The notes beneath the pieces are model-generated. The model worked only from the letters and a program-made list of their open reading frames with translations, did not search any database and was not told the origin of the DNA. The position numbers were made by a program, and so were the translations under genes. Positions 8,445-17,800 of a stretch of 64,000 nucleotides of DNA are shown here, piece by piece (within the stretch, counting starts at the first letter, position 1; every line of letters begins with the position of its first letter). Origin of the DNA: Bacteroidota bacterium (GTDB taxonomy: Bacteria > Bacteroidota > Bacteroidia > Chitinophagales > Chitinophagaceae); the NCBI GenBank assembly GCA_018266575.1, contig JAFEAE010000018.1, positions 124,001-188,000 on the forward strand. Reading direction: 5' to 3'.

Positions 8445-10805
8445 ATGTTTAGAACAAATATCAAAATCGCGTGGAGAAACCTTTTGAAAGATAAACAGTT
8501 TTCATTGCTGAATGTATTGGGTTTGTCTGCCGGGCTTGCCTGTGCGTTGCTGATTTTTTTATGGGTGAATGATGAAATGGATTATGATAAATTTTTTGCC
8601 AACGACAACAGGTTATATAAACTGTTTGAACAAAGAACCAGTATGCAGGGCGATATCAGTTATTCGGAAGAATCGTCCGGTAAATTGAGCGATGCGGTTA
8701 AATTATCTGTTTCTGGTGTGGAATATGCGGCCGCAGTTGCGCCTCCGGGTTGGTTTCCGCAAAATACGCTTTCGGTAAATGATAAAAATATTAAGGCAAA
8801 CGGACAGTACGCTGAGAAAGATTATTTCAATATTTTTTCTTTTCCGATGGTTGATGGCAACAGGGATAATGTGCTTGCAACTACTAATTCCATTGTACTG
8901 TCTGATGAACTGGCAATGAAATTATTTGGCACAACGGATAATATCCGAGGTAAACCCGTGCAGTTCGATCATGACACAATTTTTTTTGTATCGGGTGTAT
9001 TTAAAAAAATGCCGGTTAATTCTTCCCAGCAATTTGATTTTGTATTGTCGTTCGATTATTTCCGGAAAATAAAAACATGGGTGACAGATTGGCATTCCAC
9101 AGGCCCGCTGAATTTTGTGTTGCTTAAAAAAGGAGTTGACCCCAATGTGTTCAAAAAAAATGTCAGTGATATTATTAAACGAAACGCTGACATTAAAAGA
9201 ACGAATATTGTCGCAATGAAGTTTTCCGACATCTACCTGCACAATAATTATAATGGAAATGTGCAAAATGGCGGAAGGATAGAATACATAAAATTGTTTT
9301 CATTGCTTGCGGTGTTTGTGATGATTATTGCATGCATCAACTTTATGAATTTGTCTACAGCTAAGGCTGCACGCAGGTTTAAAGAGGTTGGTATAAAAAA
9401 AGTTGTTGGTGCGGAAAGAGGCCAGTTAGTATTTCAATTTCTTACTGAATCATTTTTGTTAACTGTTATTGCTTTGCTGTTTGCTATCGTAATTGCTACT
9501 ATGCTGTTGCCTGCATTCAATCAAATAACAGGGAAAAATATTTTATTGCATTTTACCTGGCAAATGATTGCAGGTATTATTTGCATTGCGATAGTGACAG
9601 GATTTTTTGCAGGAAGTTACCCGGCTTTATATATTTCAAAATTTAATCCGCTTGCGGTTTTGAAAGGCAGATTGAATACATCTACTGCAGAATTATTATC
9701 AAGAAAAGGATTGGTTGTTTTTCAATTCACACTTTCAACCGTTTTGATTGTTGCTGTGTTTGTGATCTATCAGCAGATTCAATTTATTCAACATACTGAT
9801 CCGGGCTATAATAAAAATAATGTGCTGCGTTTATCTGCAGAAGGTACACTTTCTACAAAACAGGACGCGTTTATCGCTGAGTTAAAAAAAGTTCCGGGCG
9901 TTGTGAATGCCAGTGCAACAAACCATCGGATGGTTGGGCATAATTATGCTACTAATGGTTTGGGTTGGGCCGGGAAACCACAAAATGACCCGACCTATTT
10001 TGAAGGATTTGAAGTAGATTATGATTTTATTGAAACGATGGGCATGCATATTAAAGAAGGAAGAAGTTTCTCGAAGAATTTCGGTGCTGATTCATCAGCG
10101 ATCATTTTAAATGAAGCTGCAGTTGAAGCAATGCATTTGGGAAGCCCCGTTGGTAAAACCGTTGTATATAAACAAAAGAACCTGCAGATCATCGGCATTG
10201 TAAAAGATTTTCATTTTGAATCCATGCATGCCGAAGTGAAACCTTCATTTCTCCAGCTCGTACCGCAACGCGGAACTATTGTTGCAAGTATCAGTAATAA
10301 AAACCAGCAGGCCACTATCAATGCTATTCAAAGTTTATACGAACGATTCAATCCCGGCTTTCCGTTCACATTTAATTTCCTGGATGAAGCATATCAACAG
10401 CAATATGAAAGTGAATCACGGGTTTCTGCTTTGTCGAAATATTTTGCAGGATTAGCAATTATCATTTCATGCTTAGGCTTGTTTGGATTGGCAGCATTCA
10501 CTGCACAAAAAAGAAGAAAAGAAATCGGTATACGGAAAGTGGTCGGCGCCTCTGTTGCAAACATTACTACTATGTTGTCTTTGGATTTTTTGAAGCTCAT
10601 CGTATTGTCGTTGCTGATTGCATTTCCCCTGTCGTGGTGGTTAATGAACAACTGGCTGCAAAGTTTTGCGTATCGCATCCACATCAGCCCGTTTATATTT
10701 ATAATTGCAGGGTTAGCAGTATTTTTCATTACTATTTTTACGATCGGATTTCAATCGATAAAAGCTGCGGTAACAAACCCGGTGAAAAGTTTGCGAAGCG
10801 AATAA
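8445..10805 (+). CDS. ABC transporter permease, FtsX/MacB type
   Basis: A 786-residue inner-membrane permease with two MacB-like modules: a membrane helix near residue 20, a periplasmic core domain, an FtsX three-helix block (about 290-430, with RRFKEVGIKKVVGAER), a second core domain and a second FtsX block at the C-terminus (RRKEIGIRKVVGAS). This two-module form is typical of Bacteroidota MacB-like permeases, which work with a separate ATPase in lipoprotein or antibiotic export or mechanotransmission. No ATPase is adjacent. An ATG 18 codons upstream (8391) lies inside the dispersed-repeat tail and is rejected; family sequence begins with MFRTNIKIAWRN at 8445. Confidence 0.88.
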   Translation: MFRTNIKIAWRNLLKDKQFSLLNVLGLSAGLACALLIFLWVNDEMDYDKFFANDNRLYKLFEQRTSMQGDISYSEESSGKLSDAVKLSVSGVEYAAAVAPPGWFPQNTLSVNDKNIKANGQYAEKDYFNIFSFPMVDGNRDNVLATTNSIVLSDELAMKLFGTTDNIRGKPVQFDHDTIFFVSGVFKKMPVNSSQQFDFVLSFDYFRKIKTWVTDWHSTGPLNFVLLKKGVDPNVFKKNVSDIIKRNADIKRTNIVAMKFSDIYLHNNYNGNVQNGGRIEYIKLFSLLAVFVMIIACINFMNLSTAKAARRFKEVGIKKVVGAERGQLVFQFLTESFLLTVIALLFAIVIATMLLPAFNQITGKNILLHFTWQMIAGIICIAIVTGFFAGSYPALYISKFNPLAVLKGRLNTSTAELLSRKGLVVFQFTLSTVLIVAVFVIYQQIQFIQHTDPGYNKNNVLRLSAEGTLSTKQDAFIAELKKVPGVVNASATNHRMVGHNYATNGLGWAGKPQNDPTYFEGFEVDYDFIETMGMHIKEGRSFSKNFGADSSAIILNEAAVEAMHLGSPVGKTVVYKQKNLQIIGIVKDFHFESMHAEVKPSFLQLVPQRGTIVASISNKNQQATINAIQSLYERFNPGFPFTFNFLDEAYQQQYESESRVSALSKYFAGLAIIISCLGLFGLAAFTAQKRRKEIGIRKVVGASVANITTMLSLDFLKLIVLSLLIAFPLSWWLMNNWLQSFAYRIHISPFIFIIAGLAVFFITIFTIGFQSIKAAVTNPVKSLRSE

Positions 10806-10851
10806 CAAGAAATAGCGCATTTACCCTAAATTGTAGCATATTAAAATAATC

Positions 10852-11805
10852 ATGCCGTTTACTATTTTACACCACACGGAAAACGAACTGCAGCAAATAA
10901 TTTTGAGTGATGAAGAAACAAGATGTTCCGTTTCTGTTTTGCCTTCATGTGGTGCAATGCTGCATTCTTTTAACCTTCAATCATCTGTTGATTCGTTCAA
11001 TATCATTGATAGCTATAAAAGTTTAAGCGAGTTTAAAAACACGGTTTATGCTTCGCACAAAAGCTCTAAACTCTCTCCGTTTGTGTGCAGGATAAAAGAA
11101 GGGAAATACGGTTTTGATAATAAGAAGTATGAGTTCATGAATAAATTCCAGGACGGTTCTGCTATTCATGGGCTATTGGTAAAAAAATCTTTTGAAGTAA
11201 CCAATGAATCTGCTACAGTAAATGCTGCATCGGTTACTATGAAATACGATTATCAAAAAGATGACTCAGCTTATCCTTTTGATTATAGTTGTGAAGTAAA
11301 ATATGAATTGAAGAAGAACAGAACGTTGACAATAGAAACAACGGTGACGAATACCGGAAAACAATCCATTCCCATAGCTGATGGCTGGCATCCTTATTTT
11401 ACGCTCGGTGCAAAAATTGATGATTGTGAATTGTCCTTTCATGCAAAACAAATGCTTGAATTTGATGGGGAATTAATTCCGACAGGAAGATTAATTCCGA
11501 ACACAAGATTCAACGGGCCTGAAAAAATAGGAAATACTTTTTTGGATAATTGTTTTTTGTTGAATGAAGTAAATGGTGGAGCTGCATGTTCTTTGCGAAA
11601 TCCGGCTAATGGATGGGAGCTATTGTTTTTTCCGGATAAGCATTACCGTTACTTACAGGTTTATACCCCGCCACATCGTAATAATATTGCAATAGAAAAC
11701 CTGAGTGCAGCACCAGATTGTTTCAACAATGGTATCGGCTTAATATTACTTGAACCTGCACAATCGCGAACTTTTACTGTCAGTTACCAAATATTGATCC
11801 CTTAA
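10852..11805 (+). CDS. Aldose 1-epimerase-like protein (galactose mutarotase fold)
   Basis: A 317-residue protein of the GalM/YeaD mutarotase superfamily. Visible landmarks are the AIHGLL segment near residue 103, GWHPYF near residue 175 with the conserved active-site His, and a C-terminal acidic residue region (AIENLSAAPDCFNNG). No signal peptide, so cytoplasmic. It interconverts alpha and beta sugar anomers. It lies 46 bases after the permease on the same strand and converges, 2 bases apart, with the glycerophosphodiesterase. Substrate specificity cannot be read from the sequence. Confidence 0.82.
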   Translation: MPFTILHHTENELQQIILSDEETRCSVSVLPSCGAMLHSFNLQSSVDSFNIIDSYKSLSEFKNTVYASHKSSKLSPFVCRIKEGKYGFDNKKYEFMNKFQDGSAIHGLLVKKSFEVTNESATVNAASVTMKYDYQKDDSAYPFDYSCEVKYELKKNRTLTIETTVTNTGKQSIPIADGWHPYFTLGAKIDDCELSFHAKQMLEFDGELIPTGRLIPNTRFNGPEKIGNTFLDNCFLLNEVNGGAACSLRNPANGWELLFFPDKHYRYLQVYTPPHRNNIAIENLSAAPDCFNNGIGLILLEPAQSRTFTVSYQILIP

Positions 11806-11807
11806 AA

Positions 11808-12656
11808 TTACCTCAACCTTTTCTTTTCTAAATATTGCTTCAGCAAAGCGGGATAATTGGTTTGAATAATATTGGCGCCGTTTTTCAGTTCTTCCATATA
11901 AGCATCTGCATTTCCTGATGCAGCTTTTTCATCATCATCACCCAAAGCATTAATAAATACCCGTGAACCGTGGCTTTTAATTTTATTTACTACAACTGCA
12001 GTGTTGCAGTTTGCATCAATATGCACGGCTTCCGATCCCGTAACGGAATACAACGTATCAACAGAACCTTCGCTGTAAACGCGTGACAATGTTTTCATTC
12101 CCGGGCTCAATTCTTTTACCTGTTTGGTTTCCGATGGCTCGTATAACAAAGCAAAAACAGTTTCTTTCGTTTTTGTTCTGTTTATTACTTTTATTATCCG
12201 GGCAAATTCATTTATTTTGATGTCAAGGTCAACCAGAATTTTTCCCCTGGCTATAAGCAATGCTTCTTCAAATGTTGGCACTTTTTCATCAGTAATTTTA
12301 TTATTGAATTTCAAATGCATCTTTTTTATTTCTGCAAAAGTGAGATCTGCAACATTGCCGTGCCCGTTCGTGGTGCGGTCAACGGATTTATCGTGCATGA
12401 TAACGAGTGAATCATCTTTGGTTGCCCGAATATCCATTTCAAAAATATCTATGCCTAAGGCAATTGCTTCTTTGAACGAAGCAAGGGAATTTTCGGGGTA
12501 ATCATTATGTGCCCCACGATGCGCACAAACAAGTACTGTTTTTGATTCTGGATCAAGAAATTCTTTGAGCGCTCTTTTGAAATTTTTTGTTTCCTGTGCA
12601 AAAACATTTGCAAAAATGGTTGATGCAAATGTTAGCAATGCAATCTTTTTTATCAT
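11808..12656 (-). CDS. Glycerophosphodiester phosphodiesterase, exported (copy 1)
   Basis: A 282-residue GDPD-family enzyme with an N-terminal signal peptide (about 20 residues ending FANVFAQ). The metal and catalytic motifs are complete: AHRGAHNDYPEN, FEMDIRATKD and IMHDKSVDRTTNG. It hydrolyses glycerophosphodiesters to sn-glycerol 3-phosphate and an alcohol, probably in the periplasm. A paralogue lies 23 bases upstream on the same strand, a tandem pair. Both sit at the downstream end of the amino-sugar gene run, possibly salvaging phospholipid or teichoic-acid-like head groups. Substrate unknown. Confidence 0.9.
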   Translation of the reverse strand: MIKKIALLTFASTIFANVFAQETKNFKRALKEFLDPESKTVLVCAHRGAHNDYPENSLASFKEAIALGIDIFEMDIRATKDDSLVIMHDKSVDRTTNGHGNVADLTFAEIKKMHLKFNNKITDEKVPTFEEALLIARGKILVDLDIKINEFARIIKVINRTKTKETVFALLYEPSETKQVKELSPGMKTLSRVYSEGSVDTLYSVTGSEAVHIDANCNTAVVVNKIKSHGSRVFINALGDDDEKAASGNADAYMEELKNGANIIQTNYPALLKQYLEKKRLR

Positions 12657-12679
12657 GCCTGACTTGTGTTTATGTGGCT

Positions 12680-13495
12680 TTATCTTAATCCTTTCTTTTT
12701 TAAATAATCAATCAATGCTTTTGGGTGATCGGTTTGTAACCCGGTGAAACCTAACTCAAGCGATTTATCCCAATTAAGGTTTTCGCTGGCACTTTGTATA
12801 TCCGGCCAAACGGTTTTGCCTGCGGCTTTAGCAGCTTTTAAAATTTCGGGAGTGTAATCGCTGTAATCACCATCTAATAATTCAAGCGGGTATTGGGCAA
12901 GAAAAAATTTTAGTTGATTTGCGTTTTTAATAGTGTCTGGCATGCTTAACATTAAAGGCATTGCAGGAACCAGCTTTCTCCAATCTTTATATTGTTCCTC
13001 TGAATTGATATATACGATCACTTGTTTTTCCATGCCATACTTCTTGATCGCCTTATAGGATTGCATTACACTCGCATCTTTAAAATCAAGATAGATGTGG
13101 ATTTTATTACGGCATGTTTTTAATACTTCTTCGAATGTGGGTATCGGATATTTTTCGGATGAATCTTTTCTTTTATCAATCACATTTAGTTTTCTCAAAT
13201 CGGCAAAAGTGAAATCACTTACTTTGCCTTTTCCGTTGGTCATCCTGTCCATCGTCGCATCATGCATGATCACAAGTACACTATCTTTCGTTGTACGCAG
13301 ATCGATCTCCACATAATCTGCTTCATGTTTAATTGCATTTTCGTATGCTGCGATTGTGTTCTCAGGAACATCAACATGGTCACCGCGGTGTGCGATCACT
13401 ATAAATTTATGTTTGCTTTGTGGCAACATTGCTTTTTGAGCATGTGTTATCTCAATTAATAAAAGCAAAAAGGCGAGAGCAAGTATTTTTTTCAT
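12680..13495 (-). CDS. Glycerophosphodiester phosphodiesterase, exported (copy 2)
   Basis: A 271-residue paralogue of the downstream gene, with its own signal peptide (ending ITHAQ). The motifs AHRGDHVDVPEN, VEIDLRTTKD and IMHDATMDRMTNG are intact. The two proteins are similar in the first ~130 residues and diverge in the C-terminal half, which suggests different leaving groups. Start at the ATG at 13495, 129 bases after the acyltransferase stop; that gap contains a TTCACGCAG inverted repeat. Confidence 0.9.
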   Translation of the reverse strand: MKKILALAFLLLLIEITHAQKAMLPQSKHKFIVIAHRGDHVDVPENTIAAYENAIKHEADYVEIDLRTTKDSVLVIMHDATMDRMTNGKGKVSDFTFADLRKLNVIDKRKDSSEKYPIPTFEEVLKTCRNKIHIYLDFKDASVMQSYKAIKKYGMEKQVIVYINSEEQYKDWRKLVPAMPLMLSMPDTIKNANQLKFFLAQYPLELLDGDYSDYTPEILKAAKAAGKTVWPDIQSASENLNWDKSLELGFTGLQTDHPKALIDYLKKKGLR

Positions 13496-13531
13496 TATTG
13501 TTTTATTTAAAATCTTGGTTTGTAGTTTTTG

Positions 13532-13607
13532 TTCACGCAGAGGCGCAGTGTATGCATAGCGTTGATGGTGTTCAATTTCTCCGCGTTCTTCACGAACCCT
13601 GCGTGAA
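13532..13607. repeat. TTCACGCAGAGGCGCAG inverted repeat
   Basis: TTCACGCAGAGGCGCAG (13532-13548) is matched by an opposite-strand arm starting TTCACGCAGGGTT (13607 downward). The same TTCACGCA(A/G)AGGCGC word recurs at 55813-55890. It lies between two co-directional genes, so it may be an attenuator or simply a dispersed repeat. Confidence 0.55.
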
Positions 13608-13624
13608 ATATTTTCTTAAATATT

Positions 13625-14722
13625 TTACAGCTTGATAAATATTTTCTTCTTGTATAAAATCCATGCAGGAATAAAATTGATGCCTACAAAAATCAATGCA
13701 TAGATAAGGCTCGCCAGCCTTTGGTCTGCGCCGGCCTGCGAAAGTGCATCGACGAATTTTGTATTTAATGATGTGCCGCTGAATTTCGTTTCATAAAATA
13801 TCAACGCCCACACATCTGCAAGGAAATAAATTGCAATAGCATTTGCCCCGAAAATAATTCCTGGTTTTGTACCACGTACTTTCCCTTTTATATCTACTAA
13901 AAAATAAAATGCACCAAAAAGGAGAGAGGCAAAACCGGATGTGACAAGTACAAAAGAACTCGTCCACAAATTTTCATTTACCGGGAAAACGAGGCCCCAG
14001 AAATACCCGAGGATTGCAGAAAAAACCCCTGCTGTCATCAGAAAATTCACTTTTTCATTGGGAGATTTATCGCTAAGCATTAACCGCCCTGCAAGCATTC
14101 CGGTTATGCATGATACAACTGATGTGATATTTGTCAATACACTTTCCGGGTCCCATGTGCCGCGCCACATGCGCCCCGGGAGATATTTGCTGTCAACCCA
14201 GGCAACAATATTTATACCGGGCTCAAGCATTACTTTGCCAATTCCAGGTGTTGGGATGCATGTGAGTGCAAGCCAATACCCGACTAATAAAACTGCGGCT
14301 ATCCATGCCTGTTGTTTCCAGTTGGTATTCAGGTAAAGAACGGCTGAAATGAAAAATACGATGGCTATGCGGTGCAATGTTCCTGTCCAGCGTATGTTAT
14401 GAAAATCAAAATCCGGCATCAGGTTAAGGAACATCCCTACGGCAAATATTTTTAAAGAGCGAAAAAATATTTTTTTATACAGTGTGCTGCGGGGGACGCC
14501 TTCAGCAACCCTTTTTGAATAAGCAAACACGATAGAAGCACCAACGAAATACAGAAAGTAGGGGGCTACCTGGTCGGTGAACGACAAGCCATTCCACACC
14601 GTATGGCGAAGTGTAAAATAAACAGAATCTTCACTGCCCGGATAATTTACTACGATCATGGCCGCAATAGTAAAACCCCGGAGTGCATCGAGGGAAATAA
14701 GCCGTTTGGTTTGGTTGATCAT
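13625..14722 (-). CDS. DUF5009/NagX-like membrane acyltransferase
   Basis: A 365-residue polytopic membrane protein beginning RLISLDALRGFTIAAMI, then SFTDQVAPYFLYFVGASI. This is the pattern of the DUF5009 / heparan-alpha-glucosaminide N-acetyltransferase-like family, which includes NagX of N-acetylglucosamine loci. About ten helices are visible. The human relative transfers acetyl from cytosolic acetyl-CoA to a terminal glucosamine across the membrane, so acetylation of an amino sugar is a reasonable guess. The location, downstream of two propeller proteins, GH20 and SusCD on the same strand, fits amino-sugar use. The bacterial reaction is not established. Confidence 0.8.
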   Translation of the reverse strand: MINQTKRLISLDALRGFTIAAMIVVNYPGSEDSVYFTLRHTVWNGLSFTDQVAPYFLYFVGASIVFAYSKRVAEGVPRSTLYKKIFFRSLKIFAVGMFLNLMPDFDFHNIRWTGTLHRIAIVFFISAVLYLNTNWKQQAWIAAVLLVGYWLALTCIPTPGIGKVMLEPGINIVAWVDSKYLPGRMWRGTWDPESVLTNITSVVSCITGMLAGRLMLSDKSPNEKVNFLMTAGVFSAILGYFWGLVFPVNENLWTSSFVLVTSGFASLLFGAFYFLVDIKGKVRGTKPGIIFGANAIAIYFLADVWALIFYETKFSGTSLNTKFVDALSQAGADQRLASLIYALIFVGINFIPAWILYKKKIFIKL

Positions 14723-14752
14723 GATTGTTTAATTTAGGATCATTAGTTGTGA

Positions 14753-14819
14753 ATGGTCAATAGTGAGTAGGGAATTACTAATAACGTAATAATGAATTCT
14801 TCCATTCACTATTGACCAT
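14753..14819. repeat. ATGGTCAATAGTGA inverted repeat overlapping a gene end
   Basis: ATGGTCAATAGTGA (14753-14766) pairs perfectly with TCACTATTGACCAT (14806-14819), and imperfect pairing extends inward. The same word recurs at 45141-45175 and 62402-62475, so this is a dispersed element. Its inner arm lies within the last codons of the 1533-aa gene. It could act as a terminator between that gene and the acyltransferase gene. Confidence 0.75.
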
Positions 14820-17800
14820 AGACGATTCATCATTCACCGGTGCGCTTATAAATCCAAAATACCTTCCCATCCAATAAGGAAGCAGGAATACATCGCCTCC
14901 GCCTAATTCCGCATAGCCATTACCGTTATTGTCTAATTCGAAAAGGTTCCTGTTATGTTTATTTTCCGGCCGTTCATCGGGAGGTAATACTTCACTAACA
15001 GGCCTTTCAAAATGATTTTCTTTTACATATTCAATATCTTTCCTGTCGCTGTTTCGCATGCTCCAGTTGATGAGGTCGAGCGGCATACGTTTTAATTCCC
15101 AGATCGTTTCGTCGAGGTCAAATTTTTTTGCGCCTGTGATAGCCGCATAGCAGAGGTTCCATAATGCTTCTTTTTCTGGCCGTATAATATTCCAGTGATC
15201 GCGGATAGCATCTTTGTATTTTGATTTAAGGCTGTCATTAAATGAATAAGGATATAAACCCCAGTAAGCAAGAAAATACATTTCATCGTCTGAACAATTC
15301 CATCCGCCGGACATAAGCCGGCTCCATTTGTCTGCAGTAGCAGGAGCGGGGCCAATCTCGCTTACAGGACGGGCAAGATTGTCAAGATATTTTTCCTTGT
15401 ATAATAATTCGTTTGCTTTCGCATGATATTTTTCTTTGCCTGTAAAATGAAATGCTATTTGCAAAAAGCTGATGATGTTGGAAGAATATAATTTTTTATC
15501 ACCCACCATATCGGGAAACCTGTTCACATAATCGGGGCTCCATCTTCCCCATAACGTTGGCCTTCCATCAACATCAATTAATTTCAAATCATTCTCAACT
15601 ATGTAACCTGTAAGTTCATCAATCAGTTTAATTGCTTTTTTCTTTATCGCATCATCGTCTATATATTGTGCAATCATCGTGAGCGCAAAATATTGCCCGA
15701 CTGCCTGGTCGCTGCTTGCTGATCCGCGCCAATCCCATTCACTATCCGCTGAATGTTTCCAACTGCTCGGAACGTTATCATACCCGGGATACCAGTAATC
15801 TTTATTTTCTTCCCGTATTTCATTTTTAAATGCAATTACACCGCTTCTTTCAATACATCGGCCAAATAAACCTTTAATGCCACTCAATGTAAACAAGCGT
15901 TCCATTGCATCGAGCGATTCCAGGCAATTTTTTTTAGCTTCTGCATCGTGCGTGGCGAGATAACGGAATAATTCTGCAGACAAATACATCGATGTCCAGA
16001 GGTTGTCACTATCATGTGGCCCCATTTGTGCATTTGCAACATCGCCTTTTTTAACGCCTGTATAATCGCAATAAAAACCATAACGTATGTGCCTTTGCCG
16101 GACGATATCTTCATAATAACCTGCCTTTTCTTCCAGTGTCATTTCCCTGCTGCAAATTCTGCCAGCGCCCCGTGTAGTCAATATCAATACATCATCATTA
16201 TCTCCTCTGGCAATATCAACAACATGATTTCCCGGCAGCCATCTTGCAGAAGAATAATAATTAAATGTTCCATTTTTGTTTAACATGAACGCGCCGTTTG
16301 AAGAACCAAACCAGGTGTTGCCATCTATTTCTTTAATAACAGTTATATCAGTGCATGGAAGTTTGCTGAATGAGTGAGAAGAATATTGTGAATACGGAGA
16401 TTTAATTTCGATGTAACCATTGTGCGTTCCAATCACTATTCTATCAGATAAAATAGTAAAACAGGTGAAATTGTTTCCTGAAAAAACCTCTGCTAATTTT
16501 TTTTCTGTGGGAGAAAAGGAATAGAGTTTATTGCCGGAAAGCAACCAGAAAAAATTTTTGTTTTCATCATACCCGATATTAATAACAGAATCAGGTGCTT
16601 CATCTTGCCAAACTATTTTTTGCTGTTGAATCAATTTGATTTCTTTTCCATTTGAGATAAGAAAACTAAAATCTTTTCCCGCAGTGATGATATTTGCTTC
16701 AGAAATATTATGGATTACAAATAACCTCCCTGCCCATGCATTGCTTAATAAATGATTGTCATCAGAAAAAATAAACTCCTGTTTGTACAGGCAGATACCC
16801 GATATTTTTTTATCCCTGACAGGCGGATAACTCACATCTTTGACCAATATACCCGGCTCTAAGATTTTTCCTGCACGCGGAATAAATAGTGTATTTCCTG
16901 CCAGCACTTTAATATTGCCATTGCGGTCGGATAAAATTTTTGCAGGACTATAACCACTGTCTGAAAAATAATATTTGATACTAAAACGCTGATCAAAAGT
17001 TTTATCGCGATAAACTTCGCCTGTTGCAGAACTTTGCTGAGAAGTTCTATCGATTAATGAATGTGCAATCTTTTTTTTTTCAGCGGGTGCGCTGATAACT
17101 TTCAGGTACCTTCCCATCCAATACGGCAGCAGCCAGATATCACCGGCGCTGTATTCTGCGTTTCCATTTTCATTTCCTCCATTGAGGTCAAAGCGGTTTG
17201 AATTATGGCGTTCTGTTGGCAATTCATCAGGTGGCAATACTTCTTTGATCGATTGCCTGCGGAAGTTCTGCGGAATGAAATCAATATCTTTTCTATCGCT
17301 GTTTTTTACTTTCCAGTTGATAAGGTCCATCGGATATTTCTGCAAATACCAGATCGCTTCGGGCAAATCAAAATGTTGAACACCTGTTATTGCAGTGAAA
17401 ATATCCCATGCACCTTCTTTTTCCGGTCGTTCAATTTGCCAATGATCTAAAATGGCTGCTTTGAATTTATTTTTCAACGTGTCATTAAATGCATAACGGT
17501 AAAGCCCCCAATAGCCTAAAAAATACATCTCATCATCGGAGTGGTTCCATCCTTCCGAAAGGTCTTTGCTTAATTCGTCAGCATCTGCAGGTGCCTGCCC
17601 GATTTCTTTCATCGGGCGAATGAGGTTTTCTAAATAACCGTATTTATTCATTAACTCAAATGCTTTTTCTTTATATATTTTTTTACCCGTGAAATGATAT
17701 GCGGTTTGCAGCATCGAGACAATGTTGGATGAAGTTATTTTTCTGTCGCCAACCATTTTCGGCCGGGCATTTACATATTCAGGGTTCCATCTTCCCCACA

